Part shown: positions 16,854 to 26,708 of the stretch, one piece after another
Numbering within the stretch: the first letter of the stretch is position 1
Layout: each line of letters opens with the position of its first letter
Assembly: GCF_900199205.1 (NCBI RefSeq)
Contig: NZ_OBMJ01000001.1
Span: 620,001 to 684,000 of the forward strand
Source: Streptomyces sp. 1331.2
GTDB taxonomy: Bacteria; Actinomycetota; Actinomycetes; Streptomycetales; Streptomycetaceae
Reading direction: 5' to 3'
Length of the DNA: 64,000 nt
Notes under the pieces: model-generated
Seen by the model: only the letters and a program-made list of their open reading frames with translations
Told to the model about the DNA's origin: nothing
Databases searched by the model: none
Made by a program: the position numbers and the translations under genes

Positions 16854-19169
16854 TCAGCCGGCGAGTTCCTCCCGCAGGCGGCGGGCGGCGGCGACCAGGC
16901 CGTCCAGTGAGGCGCGGGTCTCCGGCCAGCCGCGGGTCTTCAGTCCGCAGTCGGGGTTGACCCAGAGCCGCTCGGCCGGGATGGCTGCGAGCCCGGCCCG
17001 CAGCAGCGAGACCACCTCCTCGGTGCTCGGCACCCGCGGGGAGTGGATGTCCCAGACCCCGGGGCCGACCTCGCGCGGATAGCCGGCTGCGGCGAGTTCA
17101 CCGGCGACCTCCATGTGGGAGCGGGTCGCCTCCAGGGAGATGACGTCCGCGTCGAGGTCGTCGATCGCGGTCATGATCGCGCCGAACTCGGCGTAGCACA
17201 TGTGGGTGTGGATCTGGGTGTCGGCTCGGACGGCGGAGGTGGCGAGGCGGAAGGCTCCGGTGGCCCAGTCGAGGTAGGCCGGGCGGCCGGCGGCCCGCAG
17301 CGGCAGCGTCTCGCGCAGGGCGGGTTCGTCGACCTGGACGACGGCCGCGCCCGCGGCCTCCAGGTCGGTGACCTCGTCGCGCAGGGCGAGGGCGACCTGG
17401 CGGGCGGTCTCGGCGAGCGGCTGGTCGTCGCGGACGAAGGACCAGGCGAGCATGGTGACCGGTCCGGTGAGCATGCCCTTGACCGGGCGGTCGGTGAGGT
17501 CCTGGGCGTAGCGGAACCAGTCGACGGTCATCGGGTGGGGGCGGGAGATGTCGCCGGCGAGGACCGGCGGTCGCACGTAGCGGGTGCCGTAGGACTGCAC
17601 CCAGCCGTGCCGGGTGGCGAGGTATCCGGTGAGCTGTTCGGCGAAGTACTGGACCATGTCGTTGCGTTCGGGCTCGCCGTGCACGAGCACGTCCAGGCCG
17701 GCCTTCTCCTGGTAGGCGATGACCTCGCGGACCTCGGCTTCCATCCGCTCCCGGTACGCAGCCGGATCGATCCGGCCCGCCGTCAGGTCGGCGCGGGCGA
17801 CGCGCAGTTCGGTGGTCTGCGGGAAGGAGCCGATGGTGGTGGTGGGCAGCAGTGGCAGGCCGAGCCGGGCGCGCTGGGCCTCGGCCCGCACGGGGTAGGG
17901 CTGGGGGCGGCGGGCGTCGGCCGCGGTGACGGCGGCGACCCGGGCGCGGACGGCCGGGTCACGGGTGATCGGGGAGTTGGCGCGGGAGGCCAGGTCGGCG
18001 CGGTTGGCGGCGAGTTGGGCGGTGATCGCGCCGGTGCCCTCGCGCAGGCCGCGGGCGAGCAGCGCCGTCTCGGCGGCCTTCTGCTTGGCGAAGGCGAGCC
18101 AGCGCAGGATCTGCGGGTCGACGTCGCGTTCGACGGCGGAGTCGATGGGCACGTGCAGGAGGGAGCAGGACGGGGCCACGTCGACCCGGTCGGCGAGGCC
18201 GAGCAGGGTCGCCAGGGTGGCGAGCGACTTCTCCAGGTCGTTGATCCAGACGTTGCGCCCGTCGATCACGCCGGCGACCAGCCGCTTGCCGGGCAGGCCG
18301 CCGACGGCCGCGAGGTCGTCGACGTTGCCGGCGGCCGGGCCGGTGAAGTCCAGGGCCAGCCCCTCGACCGGCGCCTTGGCGAGGACCGGCAGAGCCTCCC
18401 CGAGCCGGTCGAAGTAGCTCGCGACCAGCAGCTTCGGGCGCTCGGTGAGGGCGCCCAGGTCGCGGTAGGCGCGGGCGGCGGCGTTCAGTTCGGCAGGGGT
18501 GCGGTCCTGGACGAGGGCGGGCTCGTCCAGCTGGACCCACTCCGCCCCGGCCGCCTTCAGGTCGGCCAGCAGCTGCGCGTAGACGGGCAGCAGCCGGTCC
18601 AGCAGGGTGATCGGCTGGAAGTCGGCGGCGACGCCAGGGGCGGGCTTGGCCAGCAGCAGGTAGGTGACCGGGCCGACCAACACCGGCCGGGCGTCGTGGC
18701 CGAGCGCGAGGGCTTCCTTGAGCTCGGCGACGGCCTTGGCCGGGTTCGCGGCGAAGACCGTGTCCGGTCCCAACTCGGGTACCAGGTAGTGGTAGTTGGT
18801 GTCGAACCACTTGGTCATCTCCAGTGGCGCGACGTCCTGGGTGCCGCGCGCCATCGCGAAGTACCCGGCGAGCGCGTCGGCCTCGACCGCCTCCCGGTGG
18901 CGGGCCGGGATCGCGCCGACGGCCACGGTGGTGTCCAGCACGTGGTCGTAGAGCGAGAAGTCACCGGTCGGGACCTCTTCGATGCCGGAGTCGGCGAGCT
19001 GCTGCCAGTTCGTCCGGCGCAGGTCGGCCGCGGTGGCGAGCAATGCCCCGGCGGTGACCGTGCCCTTCCAGTAACCCTCGATCGCCTTCTTGAGCTCCCG
19101 GTTACGGCCCTGGCGGGGGTAGCCGTACGCGGTGGCAAGAGTTGCCGCGGCTGCGGACTTCGTGGTCAA
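16854..19169 (-). CDS. metE: Cobalamin-independent methionine synthase
   Basis: This 771-residue enzyme transfers the methyl group of 5-methyltetrahydropteroyltri-glutamate to homocysteine. The N-terminal half begins [25 protein letters not shown] and contains [13 protein letters not shown]. The C-terminal catalytic half has [22 protein letters not shown] and [11 protein letters not shown]. It also holds the zinc ligands: H and C in HTHMCYAEF, and C in [10 protein letters not shown]. The start is TTG (19167-19169), set by the ribosome site GGAGAG at correct spacing and by the family N-terminus. A cobalamin riboswitch lies in its leader, so it is expected to be switched off when B12 is present and the B12-dependent MetH can work. 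Confidence 0.96.
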   Translation of the reverse strand: MTTKSAAAATLATAYGYPRQGRNRELKKAIEGYWKGTVTAGALLATAADLRRTNWQQLADSGIEEVPTGDFSLYDHVLDTTVAVGAIPARHREAVEADALAGYFAMARGTQDVAPLEMTKWFDTNYHYLVPELGPDTVFAANPAKAVAELKEALALGHDARPVLVGPVTYLLLAKPAPGVAADFQPITLLDRLLPVYAQLLADLKAAGAEWVQLDEPALVQDRTPAELNAAARAYRDLGALTERPKLLVASYFDRLGEALPVLAKAPVEGLALDFTGPAAGNVDDLAAVGGLPGKRLVAGVIDGRNVWINDLEKSLATLATLLGLADRVDVAPSCSLLHVPIDSAVERDVDPQILRWLAFAKQKAAETALLARGLREGTGAITAQLAANRADLASRANSPITRDPAVRARVAAVTAADARRPQPYPVRAEAQRARLGLPLLPTTTIGSFPQTTELRVARADLTAGRIDPAAYRERMEAEVREVIAYQEKAGLDVLVHGEPERNDMVQYFAEQLTGYLATRHGWVQSYGTRYVRPPVLAGDISRPHPMTVDWFRYAQDLTDRPVKGMLTGPVTMLAWSFVRDDQPLAETARQVALALRDEVTDLEAAGAAVVQVDEPALRETLPLRAAGRPAYLDWATGAFRLATSAVRADTQIHTHMCYAEFGAIMTAIDDLDADVISLEATRSHMEVAGELAAAGYPREVGPGVWDIHSPRVPSTEEVVSLLRAGLAAIPAERLWVNPDCGLKTRGWPETRASLDGLVAAARRLREELAG

Positions 19170-19343
19170 GGGACTCTCCTTCGCGAGTCTGTCTCCTCAG
19201 GTACCCGGGGACGGGACGAGGGCGCGAAGGGATGACGAACCGGGCAGCGGCCGCCACGAACGTGCGGGCCCGGCCTGCCGGGTATGGTCGCCGACCCGCC
19301 CACGAGGTCACCGGATGGCCGCGCGCGAACGGTCGCGCACGGG

Positions 19344-19520
19344 CAGTGGCAGGTCTTCGGACTCGCGGGCACGCCCACCCTCGTCGAGGGCGGACACCTA
19401 CTGGCCGTCGCTTCCCAGACCCGACCCGGGCCCAGTGCGTATGACGGCGGTCGTTCCCACTCACCGCTGCGGGGCAGTCCCGGACTGGCCGTTGAAAGGC
19501 GTCACCGGGTTCCCTCTTGC
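19344..19520 (-). promoter_or_regulatory. Cobalamin (B12) riboswitch in the metE leader
   Basis: Read on the minus strand from 19520 downward, the leader shows the conserved cobalamin-aptamer blocks in order: GGGAACCCGGTG, CCGGGACTGCCCCGCAGCGGTGA (split here for length), GGGAACGACCGCC, ACGCACTG, GGGAAGCGACGGCCAGTAGG, then the 3' block GAGTCCGAAGACCTGCCACTG (partly quoted). The order, spacing and B12-box-like core are diagnostic. About 175 bases separate the aptamer from the TTG start and would hold the expression platform. Confidence 0.93.
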
Positions 19521-19760
19521 GACGCCCTGCCTGGCGGACAGGGCGAACCAGCTGCAGGGCCAGCTTAGGGGCAGGGGTGGGAGCCGAACGGCGGATCACT
19601 CAAGTTGTCCGAATAACGAGACGGTGTCGACGTCAGGACCGGTCGGAGGGCTCCGCGCCCAGCTGGCGGCGGGCGGGCTCCGGGCCCGCCTGCGCGTCAC
19701 GCCGGAATACCGGCGGACCGGAGAACCGGAGAACCGGACCGCCTCAGGGAACGTGACGCG

Positions 19761-19800
19761 CGACGGGGCCGCACCTGCGGGGGCAGGTGCGGCCCCGTCG
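19761..19800 (-). terminator. Strong hairpin ending the 8-gene biosynthetic operon
   Basis: A perfect 18-bp inverted repeat with a GGGG loop lies 19 bases downstream of the MFS stop codon. On the plus strand it is followed by a G-run (C-run for leftward transcripts). It also insulates the metE leader. A further short perfect palindrome, CGCCGG-AATA-CCGGCG, lies at 19700-19715. Confidence 0.85.
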
Positions 19801-19818
19801 CGGGGGGGGAGGGAAGGA

Positions 19819-21060
19819 TCAGACCGTCGCCGGGGCGTCGGCCTGGTCGGTGGACTTCTCGGCCGGCTTCGGCTTGGCGACGTACTGGTAGGCGAGGGTC
19901 AGGGCCGCCAGGGACGCCCCGACCAGGCCGGTGACCGCGAAGCCCCAGGCCGGTGCGGAGTGGTCGATGACGGCCCCGGCCAGCGGGGCGCCGATCGCCG
20001 CGCCGATGGTCATCGCCGAGCCCTGCAGGCCCGCGGCCTGGCCGACCACCGACTGCGGGACCGCCCGGGTGACCTCCTCGGAGGCCGAGGCGAGGGTCGG
20101 CGCGCAGACGAAGCCCGAGGGGAGCATGGCCAGGGCGAGCCAGATCCAGCCCGCGTGGCCGACGAACCCGACCGGGGCGATGGTGAGCCCCATCAGCAGC
20201 ATCAGCCGCGGCAGCCGCCAGGGCCGGCTGGTGGCGCCGTGCCAGAAGCCGCCGAACATGGAGGCCGCGCACCAGATCGCGACGCAGACGCCGGCCCACT
20301 CGGTGTCGCCGACCCCGCGCAGCACGGCGGTGATCGAGATCTCGCTGCCGGCCAGGACGAGGTTCGCCGCCATGCTGACGCCCAGGACCAGCAGGAAGCC
20401 CGGGCGGAGCCAGACGCTGCGCCCGCGCGGCTCCTTCTCCGCCGGGTCCTTCGGGCCGGCCGCGGCCGCGCCGGACCCCGCGGCGGGGGCGAGCCGGGTG
20501 AGCAGCAGACCGGCTCCCAGGTAGAGCACGCCGATCCCGGTCATCGTCGCGGTCGCGTCGTTCACGGCGGTGATGGCACCGACCGCGACGGCCGGTCCGA
20601 CCATGAAGACGACCTCGACCAGGATCGCGTCGAGGGCGAACGCCTGCCGCTGGTGCTCGGAGGGGATGTTGGTGGCGATCGCCCGGCGGATGGCCGTGAA
20701 CACCGGCAGGCCCATGAACCCGGCCACCACGGAGGCCGCGAGCAGCCACGGGTAGTCGAGGTAGGGCGCGCCGATCCAGAACACGGCGTCGACCGCGCCG
20801 GTGACCAGCACCACCGGGCGCACGCCGAAGCGGTCCAGGGAGCGGCCCAGCAGCGGCGCGCCCGCGGCCCCGCCGACCGTCAGCATCAGGTCCGCGAGCC
20901 CGGCCGCACCGTAGCCGCGGTCCAGGTCGATGACGACGTGCAGGGCGAGGGCCATCGAGGCCGCGGTGAACGGGAGGCGGGCGAGCAGCCCGACGACGAA
21001 CACGGTGCGCGCTCCGGGGAGCGCCAGGAGTCCTCGGTAGGACGCGAAGGCCTTGAGCAC
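19819..21060 (-). CDS. MFS transporter, probable product exporter of the adjacent pathway
   Basis: This 413-residue major-facilitator protein has about 12 hydrophobic segments. The loop GRSLDRFGVRP near residue 75 is the usual motif A region. A charged central loop (PKDPAEKEPRGRS) separates the two halves. It starts with GTG at 21060, four bases after the stop of the MDR reductase, with GAGGAG as ribosome site. It is the last gene of the leftward operon and is followed by a strong terminator, so export of the operon's product (and self-protection) is the natural role. The substrate is unknown. Confidence 0.85.
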   Translation of the reverse strand: MLKAFASYRGLLALPGARTVFVVGLLARLPFTAASMALALHVVIDLDRGYGAAGLADLMLTVGGAAGAPLLGRSLDRFGVRPVVLVTGAVDAVFWIGAPYLDYPWLLAASVVAGFMGLPVFTAIRRAIATNIPSEHQRQAFALDAILVEVVFMVGPAVAVGAITAVNDATATMTGIGVLYLGAGLLLTRLAPAAGSGAAAAGPKDPAEKEPRGRSVWLRPGFLLVLGVSMAANLVLAGSEISITAVLRGVGDTEWAGVCVAIWCAASMFGGFWHGATSRPWRLPRLMLLMGLTIAPVGFVGHAGWIWLALAMLPSGFVCAPTLASASEEVTRAVPQSVVGQAAGLQGSAMTIGAAIGAPLAGAVIDHSAPAWGFAVTGLVGASLAALTLAYQYVAKPKPAEKSTDQADAPATV

Positions 21061-21063
21061 CGG

Positions 21064-22068
21064 TCACTCCTCCCCGACGCGGACGAGCATCTTGCCGGTG
21101 TTGTCGCCCCGCATGACGCCGAGGAACGCCTCGACCACGTTCTCGAAGCCGTCGACGATCTGCTCGTCGGCGACGATCCGGCCGGCCTGCAGGTGGGGCG
21201 TCAGCCAGATCTGGGCCTCCTGCCGCAGGTGCATGAAGTGCCGTACCTGGTAGCCGCGCAGGTGGATGCTGCGGTCCGACACGGCGTAGAGGTTGCGGGG
21301 CGCCGCGGGCGGCCGGTCGGGGTGGTTGTACTGGGATATCGAGCCGACCCAGGCGATCCGGCCGAACTCCCGGGTGGAGCCGATCGCGGCCTCCAGGTGG
21401 TCGCCGCCGACGCCTTCCAGCACGGCGTGGACGCCGTTCGGGGCGGCCTTCGCCAGCAGCTCGGCCACCGGACCGTCGTGGTAGTCGAAGGCGGCGTCGA
21501 AGCCCAGCCGTTCCACGACGTGCCGCACCTTGGCGGCGGAGCCGGCGCTGCCGACCACGTGCGCGGCGCCGGTCAGCTTCGCGATCTGGCCGGCCACGCC
21601 GCCGACCGCGCCGGCGGCCGCCGAGATGTAGACCGCCTCGCCCGCCTGGACCCGGAGGATCTCCCGGACGCCCACGTAGGCCGTCAGGCCGGTCGCGCCG
21701 AGCACCGACAGGTACGTCGCCGTCGCCACGCCGGCCGCGGGCCGGATCACGCGTCCGTAGCCGTGCTGGATCAGGGCGTGCGTGCTCCAGCCTCCGCCGT
21801 GCTCCACCAGGTCGCCGACCTGCAGGTCGGGGTCCTCGGAGCGGACGATGCGGCCGATGGCCCGGCCGTACCCCAGCGGTTCGTGGAGCGGCCACTCCTC
21901 GTCCATGAGCTCCCGCATGTACGGGTCGACGGACAGGTAGATGTTCTCCGCCAGGGCGGTGCCGGGTTCGACCGCGGGGAGCGGGTGCTCCACGACGGCG
22001 AAGTGTTCGGCACCTGGGGCGCCGTCGGGGCGCGCCACCTGGTGCACGGCGCGGAATGTGGAAGACAT
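21064..22068 (-). CDS. MDR-superfamily NADP-dependent reductase (CurA/leukotriene B4 dehydrogenase type)
   Basis: This 334-residue medium-chain reductase lacks the zinc ligands of alcohol dehydrogenases and resembles the PTGR/CurA group: AENIYLSVDPYMRELM near residue 40, the nucleotide site AAAGAVGGVAGQIAKLTGA near 150 and GRIAWVGSISQYN near 240. Members reduce the C=C bond of alpha,beta-unsaturated ketones or aldehydes. In the operon it would act on an enone-type intermediate. It is 73 bases after the permuted ATP-grasp gene, with GGACGGAG upstream of the ATG, and is tightly linked to the MFS gene. Confidence 0.88.
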   Translation of the reverse strand: MSSTFRAVHQVARPDGAPGAEHFAVVEHPLPAVEPGTALAENIYLSVDPYMRELMDEEWPLHEPLGYGRAIGRIVRSEDPDLQVGDLVEHGGGWSTHALIQHGYGRVIRPAAGVATATYLSVLGATGLTAYVGVREILRVQAGEAVYISAAAGAVGGVAGQIAKLTGAAHVVGSAGSAAKVRHVVERLGFDAAFDYHDGPVAELLAKAAPNGVHAVLEGVGGDHLEAAIGSTREFGRIAWVGSISQYNHPDRPPAAPRNLYAVSDRSIHLRGYQVRHFMHLRQEAQIWLTPHLQAGRIVADEQIVDGFENVVEAFLGVMRGDNTGKMLVRVGEE

Positions 22069-22141
22069 CGTCTCCGTCCTGGGTTGGGGGATGGCGGGGC
22101 CGACGGCGCTGACGGGGCGTCGGAACCGGGGACGGGCGGGC

Positions 22142-23542
22142 TCAGTGGAGCTCGGCGCCGTGGGGCGTGTCCGGGTCCTGGTCCGGGTAGAGGTAGATCG
22201 GCGCCAGGCGCCGGTCGGTGGAGTCGGCCGGCTCGCCGGAGTGCACGAGGCGTCCGCCGCCGCCGCCCAGGCCGCCGAGACCGCCCGGGTCGCCCGGCAC
22301 CCAGTACAGGCCCAGGCAGGCGTCCCAGGACTCGGTCAGGCCGGTCTCGGCGTTCACCACCGGTTCCTCGCGGGGGACGACCCGCTGCTGGGCCACCGCG
22401 CCCTCGTCGGCGCCCTTCTGCAGCGCCTCGGCCCACTGCTCGTCGGAGACCAGCCAGCCGCAGGTGATGCCCTTGCCGGCGAAGCCGCCGTCGGGCTTGA
22501 GGATCAGGTGCTCGCGGCGCTCGCGGCAGTCCGCGACCACGGTGTCGAGCCCGGCCGCGCCGGGCACCAGGGCGCGGGTCCAGGGCAGCACCCGGTCCAC
22601 CATGTCCCGTTCCTGCTGCGACATGTGACCGCGCAGCTGCGGGTCCGACAGGTACGCCAGGAACCGCTTGTTGTCGGTCAGGTCGCACTCCAGCGGGGCC
22701 CAGAGCGCCACCTGCCCGGAGCGGTGCGCGTCCCGCAGCCGGACCGTGGTGCGCCAGGCGTCCGGGTCGTCGACGACCTGGTCCAGGTCGAACAGCCGGT
22801 AGACCAGGTCCACCCGGCGGCCCTGGAAGCGCACCTCGGAGGCGGTCACCTCCAGCTCCTGGACCTCGCCGATCCGGCAGTCCAGCCCTTCGGCCTCCAG
22901 CAGGCGCCGCAGCAGGTACCAGGAGCCCTCGGCGTAGAGGTCCAGGCCGCCGGTGCCCTCGACCATGGCGATGACCGGGTCGCGGCCCGAGCAGACCGGG
23001 GCGGCCGCCTCGCGCAGCGCCTCGGCCAGCAGCGTCGTCTGGGAGAGGTGGTGCAGGCCGTGCGCCGTCCCGAACGCGCGGAACGCGTCGTCGGCCCAGA
23101 ACATCTCCGCGAGCGGCTGCACCCACTCCTGGCCGCCGACGGATCCGCCGACGTTGAACTCCAGGACGCGCAGCGCCTCGCCGTCGTGATAGGCGTCGAT
23201 CCGGCCGAAGCGCGGCGGGCTCTGCTTCTGGAAGTCCCCGACCAGTTCGGCCTTGCGCGGGTCCAGGCCGAGCGCCCGGCAGGTCCGTTCGACGTCGCCG
23301 TCGAACAGCCGGGCCGGCAGGGAGGTCAGCAGCTCGACCGAGCCGAGCAGGTCGGCGCCGAAGGCGCGCATCTCCGACTCGGGGTAGACCAGCGGCCGGC
23401 TCAGGTACCGAGCCCGCTTCAGGTCGGCGAGCACGGGGTGGCGCCGCGGGTCGATCGACCGCAACGGGCTGTCCGGGCGGGCGAGTTCGGCGTTGAGCAG
23501 GGCGCTCACCGGTTCCTTCGACAGCACGCCTCCGCCCGACAT
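22142..23542 (-). CDS. Circularly permuted ATP-grasp-type protein
   Basis: This 466-residue protein resembles the circularly permuted ATP-grasp group (glutathionylspermidine-synthase-like). FNVGGSVGGQEWVQP lies near residue 130. The late ATP-binding block near 340-370 contains ERREHLILKPDGGFAGKGITCGW (quoted in part) and the basic and glycine-rich residues expected there. CDLTDNKRFLAYLSDP also matches the usual pattern. The family makes amide bonds from carboxylates through acyl-phosphates. The ATG overlaps the upstream stop by one base (TGATG). Near the C-terminus is a glycine-rich run, GGLGGLGGGGG. Its partner substrates are unknown; two different ATP-grasp genes in one operon suggest two amide-forming steps, or one ligase and one ATP-dependent modifier. 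Confidence 0.7.
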   Translation of the reverse strand: MSGGGVLSKEPVSALLNAELARPDSPLRSIDPRRHPVLADLKRARYLSRPLVYPESEMRAFGADLLGSVELLTSLPARLFDGDVERTCRALGLDPRKAELVGDFQKQSPPRFGRIDAYHDGEALRVLEFNVGGSVGGQEWVQPLAEMFWADDAFRAFGTAHGLHHLSQTTLLAEALREAAAPVCSGRDPVIAMVEGTGGLDLYAEGSWYLLRRLLEAEGLDCRIGEVQELEVTASEVRFQGRRVDLVYRLFDLDQVVDDPDAWRTTVRLRDAHRSGQVALWAPLECDLTDNKRFLAYLSDPQLRGHMSQQERDMVDRVLPWTRALVPGAAGLDTVVADCRERREHLILKPDGGFAGKGITCGWLVSDEQWAEALQKGADEGAVAQQRVVPREEPVVNAETGLTESWDACLGLYWVPGDPGGLGGLGGGGGRLVHSGEPADSTDRRLAPIYLYPDQDPDTPHGAELH

Positions 23543-25488
23543 CACGCCTCCACCCGTCGGTCGATCACGCCGCGGACCTTGCCGCTGACCGGGTGGCGCG
23601 GCAGTTCTCCCTCCCCGAGGCATTCCACGGCGAAGTGCAGCAGCAGTTCGTCGGTCTCCCACTCCTGCCGGGAGCCGAGGAGCGAGAACCTGGACTCCAG
23701 GTGCGCCTTCACCACCGCCGGGTCCAGCGGACGGGCGGACTCGGTGCGGATCACGATGGACTCGTGCCCGTCCCGGGAGGCCACCTCGACCTGCACTTGG
23801 GAGACCTCGAACGCGGCCAGCTCGGCCACGACGTCCGCGTAGAGCATGGTCTGGGCGTGGGCCTTGATCTGCCCGTCGGAGCGTCCCAGGTACTCCAGCA
23901 CCCGGCCGGTGAGGCCGCAGCCGCAGCTGTACGGGAAGATCCGGCCGATGTCGCCGATCCGGTAGCGGATGAGCGGCCCTTCGAGCTTCTGCAGGCTGGT
24001 CACCAGCAGTTCGCCGACCTCGCCGTCGGGCAGCGGACGGCCCTGTTCGTCGACCACCTCGATCAGGTTGTAGTCGTCGCAGACGTGGTGCAGCGTGCCG
24101 CTCATCTCGGAGCACTGGTAGCCGAGTTGGGCGCCGTCGTTGGCGGCGAGGATGCTGGCCACGGTCTTGGCGCCCAGCTCGTCGCGGAGCCACTGCTTGT
24201 CGGTCTCCATCATCGGGCTGCCGCCGTACAGCACCTTCTCCAGCCGCAGCTCCGGGAAGGCGGCCTTGGCGGCCCGCAGCACCGGCAGCAGCAGCGCGGG
24301 CATGCCCAGCACCACGTTGGCGTCGAAGTGGCGCACCAGCATCAGGATGTGGTCCGCGCTCGCGCTGCCGCCGACGGTGTAGGTCTCCACCGGCATCCGG
24401 GAGAGCTCGTTCTGGCTGGTCACCAGCCCGCCGTAGAGCTCCCCGCCGAACAGGGTGTTGATCACCCGGTCGCCCGGCCGCAGGCCCAGCGCGTACAGCA
24501 CCGGGATCGCCTCGCGGACCATGTTGGTCCAGTCGGCACGGGAGTAGACGATGTAGCGGGGGGTTCCGGCGGTGGCGCCGCTGCGCAGGACCTCGCCGCT
24601 GGGGCGGTCGCCGCTGGACAGGTCGCGCGCGGTCGGCAGCGAGTGCTGCTCCAGGTCCGACTTGTTCAGGACCGGCAGCCGCTGGAGGTCGGCGCGGGCC
24701 GTCACCCGGGGCAGGTCGAGCCCCGCGTAGTACGGGGTGCGCCGGGCGCGTTCGACCAGGTAGCGCAGGCGCGCCGCCACCCGGCCGTCCAGCCCGTCGG
24801 CGGCCGCGGCCCGGGCCTGGGCCAGCGTGGTGCCCGGGAGGTACGTGCGCCGGGACAGCGCCTGGGCCCAGCCGGAGGTGCAGTCGAGCCGGAAGCGCCG
24901 GGCCTCGACGGCGGCGTCCGGGGTCGTGCCGGCGACGGCCGGCAGCGGCGGGACTTCGACCGCGACGGCGTCCGGGAACGGCTCGCCCGGCTCGGCGGTG
25001 CGCAGGGCGGGCAGCGGGAAGCCCGGGGCGCGCAGCAGGTCCTCGACGGTGCGCCACCACTGCGGCCGGGTGGTCCGGACGATGACCTCGTCGCCGGAGG
25101 CCCAGGCCAGCAGCAGACCGCGCACGGCCGGCTCGGCGGAGGCCGGCGCGGAGCCGACGGCCGGGGCCTGCGGAACGGCCGGGTCGTCCAGGACGACCGT
25201 GCCGACCGGCGAGAAGACGATCACGTCGTCGCTGTCCCGCAGCGGACGCCACGGGTACTGGCTGACGCCGCCGAAGAGCTCGTCCAGCCCTTCGGCCAGT
25301 TCCTCCGTCCGGAACAGGAAGGCGGCGCCGGCGTCGACGAGCGCTTTGGCCGCGGGCGAGCCGGGGTCGCGCGCCAGCACCTGCTCGACGTGTTCGACGG
25401 CCAGCAGCAGATCGGTCGGGTGGTACGGCCCGGCGTCGGCGGTCCGCGCCTCGGCCGCCGAGCGGATCGGGGTGGTCGTGGCGGTCAC
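23542..25488 (-). CDS. PaaK-like (phenylacetate-CoA ligase family) AMP ligase with extra N-terminal domain
   Basis: This 648-residue protein has an adenylate-forming ligase from about residue 215 onward. YYAGLDLPRVTARADLQRLPVLNKSDL is the typical PaaK lead-in, SGATAGTPRYIVYSRADW the phosphate-binding loop, LYGGSPM the A5-like motif, and YRIGDIGRIFP the A8 region with its invariant Asp. The first 200 or so residues match nothing I recognise; they contain an FLFRTEELAEGLDELFGG segment and an alanine-rich linker. GTG at 25488 has a clear AGGAGG 9 bases upstream and overlaps the previous stop (GTGA). It likely activates a carboxylic acid as an adenylate, for CoA, an amine or a carrier. Confidence 0.82.
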   Translation of the reverse strand: MTATTTPIRSAAEARTADAGPYHPTDLLLAVEHVEQVLARDPGSPAAKALVDAGAAFLFRTEELAEGLDELFGGVSQYPWRPLRDSDDVIVFSPVGTVVLDDPAVPQAPAVGSAPASAEPAVRGLLLAWASGDEVIVRTTRPQWWRTVEDLLRAPGFPLPALRTAEPGEPFPDAVAVEVPPLPAVAGTTPDAAVEARRFRLDCTSGWAQALSRRTYLPGTTLAQARAAAADGLDGRVAARLRYLVERARRTPYYAGLDLPRVTARADLQRLPVLNKSDLEQHSLPTARDLSSGDRPSGEVLRSGATAGTPRYIVYSRADWTNMVREAIPVLYALGLRPGDRVINTLFGGELYGGLVTSQNELSRMPVETYTVGGSASADHILMLVRHFDANVVLGMPALLLPVLRAAKAAFPELRLEKVLYGGSPMMETDKQWLRDELGAKTVASILAANDGAQLGYQCSEMSGTLHHVCDDYNLIEVVDEQGRPLPDGEVGELLVTSLQKLEGPLIRYRIGDIGRIFPYSCGCGLTGRVLEYLGRSDGQIKAHAQTMLYADVVAELAAFEVSQVQVEVASRDGHESIVIRTESARPLDPAVVKAHLESRFSLLGSRQEWETDELLLHFAVECLGEGELPRHPVSGKVRGVIDRRVEA

Positions 25489-26708
25489 GGCCTGGGACCT
25501 CCTGGGGTGTGGGCGGGCTCGGGCTGGCTCACCCGGATGGAACGGGTGCAGTCCGCGAGGAAACGGGCGAGTTCGTCGGGGTCGGGGTGGGAGGCCTCGA
25601 TGAAGGCGGGGACCTGCCACTCCTGGTAGGTGATCCGGGCGGAGCCGCCCTCCGGGTCGGTGCCGGGGTCGTCGAGCAGGTGCAGCCGGTCCAGCGCCGG
25701 GTGCTCGCGCAGGTGCTCGGGCACCTCGGTCCGCCAGGGCCGGGAGGGGTCCAGCCGGTGCCCGGGGAAGATGGCGAAGCCGTGGTAGCGCCCGCTCGGC
25801 GCAAGGCGGTCCGGGCGCGGCAGGCCGAGCCGGATCGCGATCTCGTGCCGGGCCAGGTGGACCCCGGTGTGCCGCAGGTGGGAGGTGACGATGCCACCGC
25901 CGCCGAGCCGGTTGGCGACCTCCAGGAAGACCAGCTCCCCGGCGGCCGTCTCGAAGAACTCCAGGTGGATGCAGCCGGCTGCGATCCGGAGCGCTTCGAC
26001 CACCTGCTCGGTGAAGGCGGTGTGGCGCGGGTCGGGCGGTAGCTGTCCGGTGGCGATGGGGGCGCCGGCGGCGAAGTCGACGGGCTTGCCGACGTACCGG
26101 CTGACCACCAGGTCGCTCACCCGCCCGTCGGTCACCAGCCCGTCGGCGTGCAGGAGTTCGCCCTCGACGTACTCCTCCAGCTGGTAGGCCTCCCGGTCGG
26201 GCAGGCCGCGGTGGTGGGCGACGGCCTCCTCGGCCGTGGCGTGGACGGTGACCCCGTCGCTGGAGGCGCCCAGCCGCGGCTTGACGACCGTACGGCCGGT
26301 CCACGGCAGCCGGCCCAAGGCCGGGGGTGCCGCCACGAACCGGGGGTGCCGCACGTCGGCGTCGACCAGCGCCTGCTTCATCGCGACCTTGTCGCGGATC
26401 AGTTCCAGGTCGGCCCGCTCGGGGCCCGGGATGCCGAGGTGCTCGCGGATCGCCGCGGCCTCCAGGATCCCGAACTCCGAGAGGGCCAGGACCTGTTCCC
26501 ACCCGTCCTCGCGGCGGGTGCGGGCGATGATCTGCTCGGCGAGCCCGTCCGGACCGTCGAGGACCACCCGCCCGCAGCGCAGCGGCTCCGGGATCTCCGC
26601 GATCGAGTCGGCCGTCCCGAAGTACGTGACGTCGTGGGCCTCGTGGTCGAGCCCCAGGTGGTAGTCGATCTTGCGGTACGGGACCTGATGCATCACCAGG
26701 ATCTTCAC
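25485..26708 (-). CDS. ATP-grasp carboxylate-amine ligase
   Basis: This 407-residue protein is a standard ATP-grasp ligase. The pre-grasp domain is about 1-110. The ATP-binding lysine region is GRTVVKPRLGASSDGV near 165, with YQLEEYVEGE near 200. The metal-binding acidic end is HLEFFETAAGELVFLEVANRLGGGG (quoted across two motifs) near 275-300. Such enzymes join an amino acid or related amine to a carboxylate at the cost of ATP. The start GTG at 26708 overlaps the KASIII stop (GTGA). The C-terminal 80 residues, rich in D, P and H, are variable in the family. Confidence 0.85.
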   Translation of the reverse strand: MKILVMHQVPYRKIDYHLGLDHEAHDVTYFGTADSIAEIPEPLRCGRVVLDGPDGLAEQIIARTRREDGWEQVLALSEFGILEAAAIREHLGIPGPERADLELIRDKVAMKQALVDADVRHPRFVAAPPALGRLPWTGRTVVKPRLGASSDGVTVHATAEEAVAHHRGLPDREAYQLEEYVEGELLHADGLVTDGRVSDLVVSRYVGKPVDFAAGAPIATGQLPPDPRHTAFTEQVVEALRIAAGCIHLEFFETAAGELVFLEVANRLGGGGIVTSHLRHTGVHLARHEIAIRLGLPRPDRLAPSGRYHGFAIFPGHRLDPSRPWRTEVPEHLREHPALDRLHLLDDPGTDPEGGSARITYQEWQVPAFIEASHPDPDELARFLADCTRSIRVSQPEPAHTPGGPRP

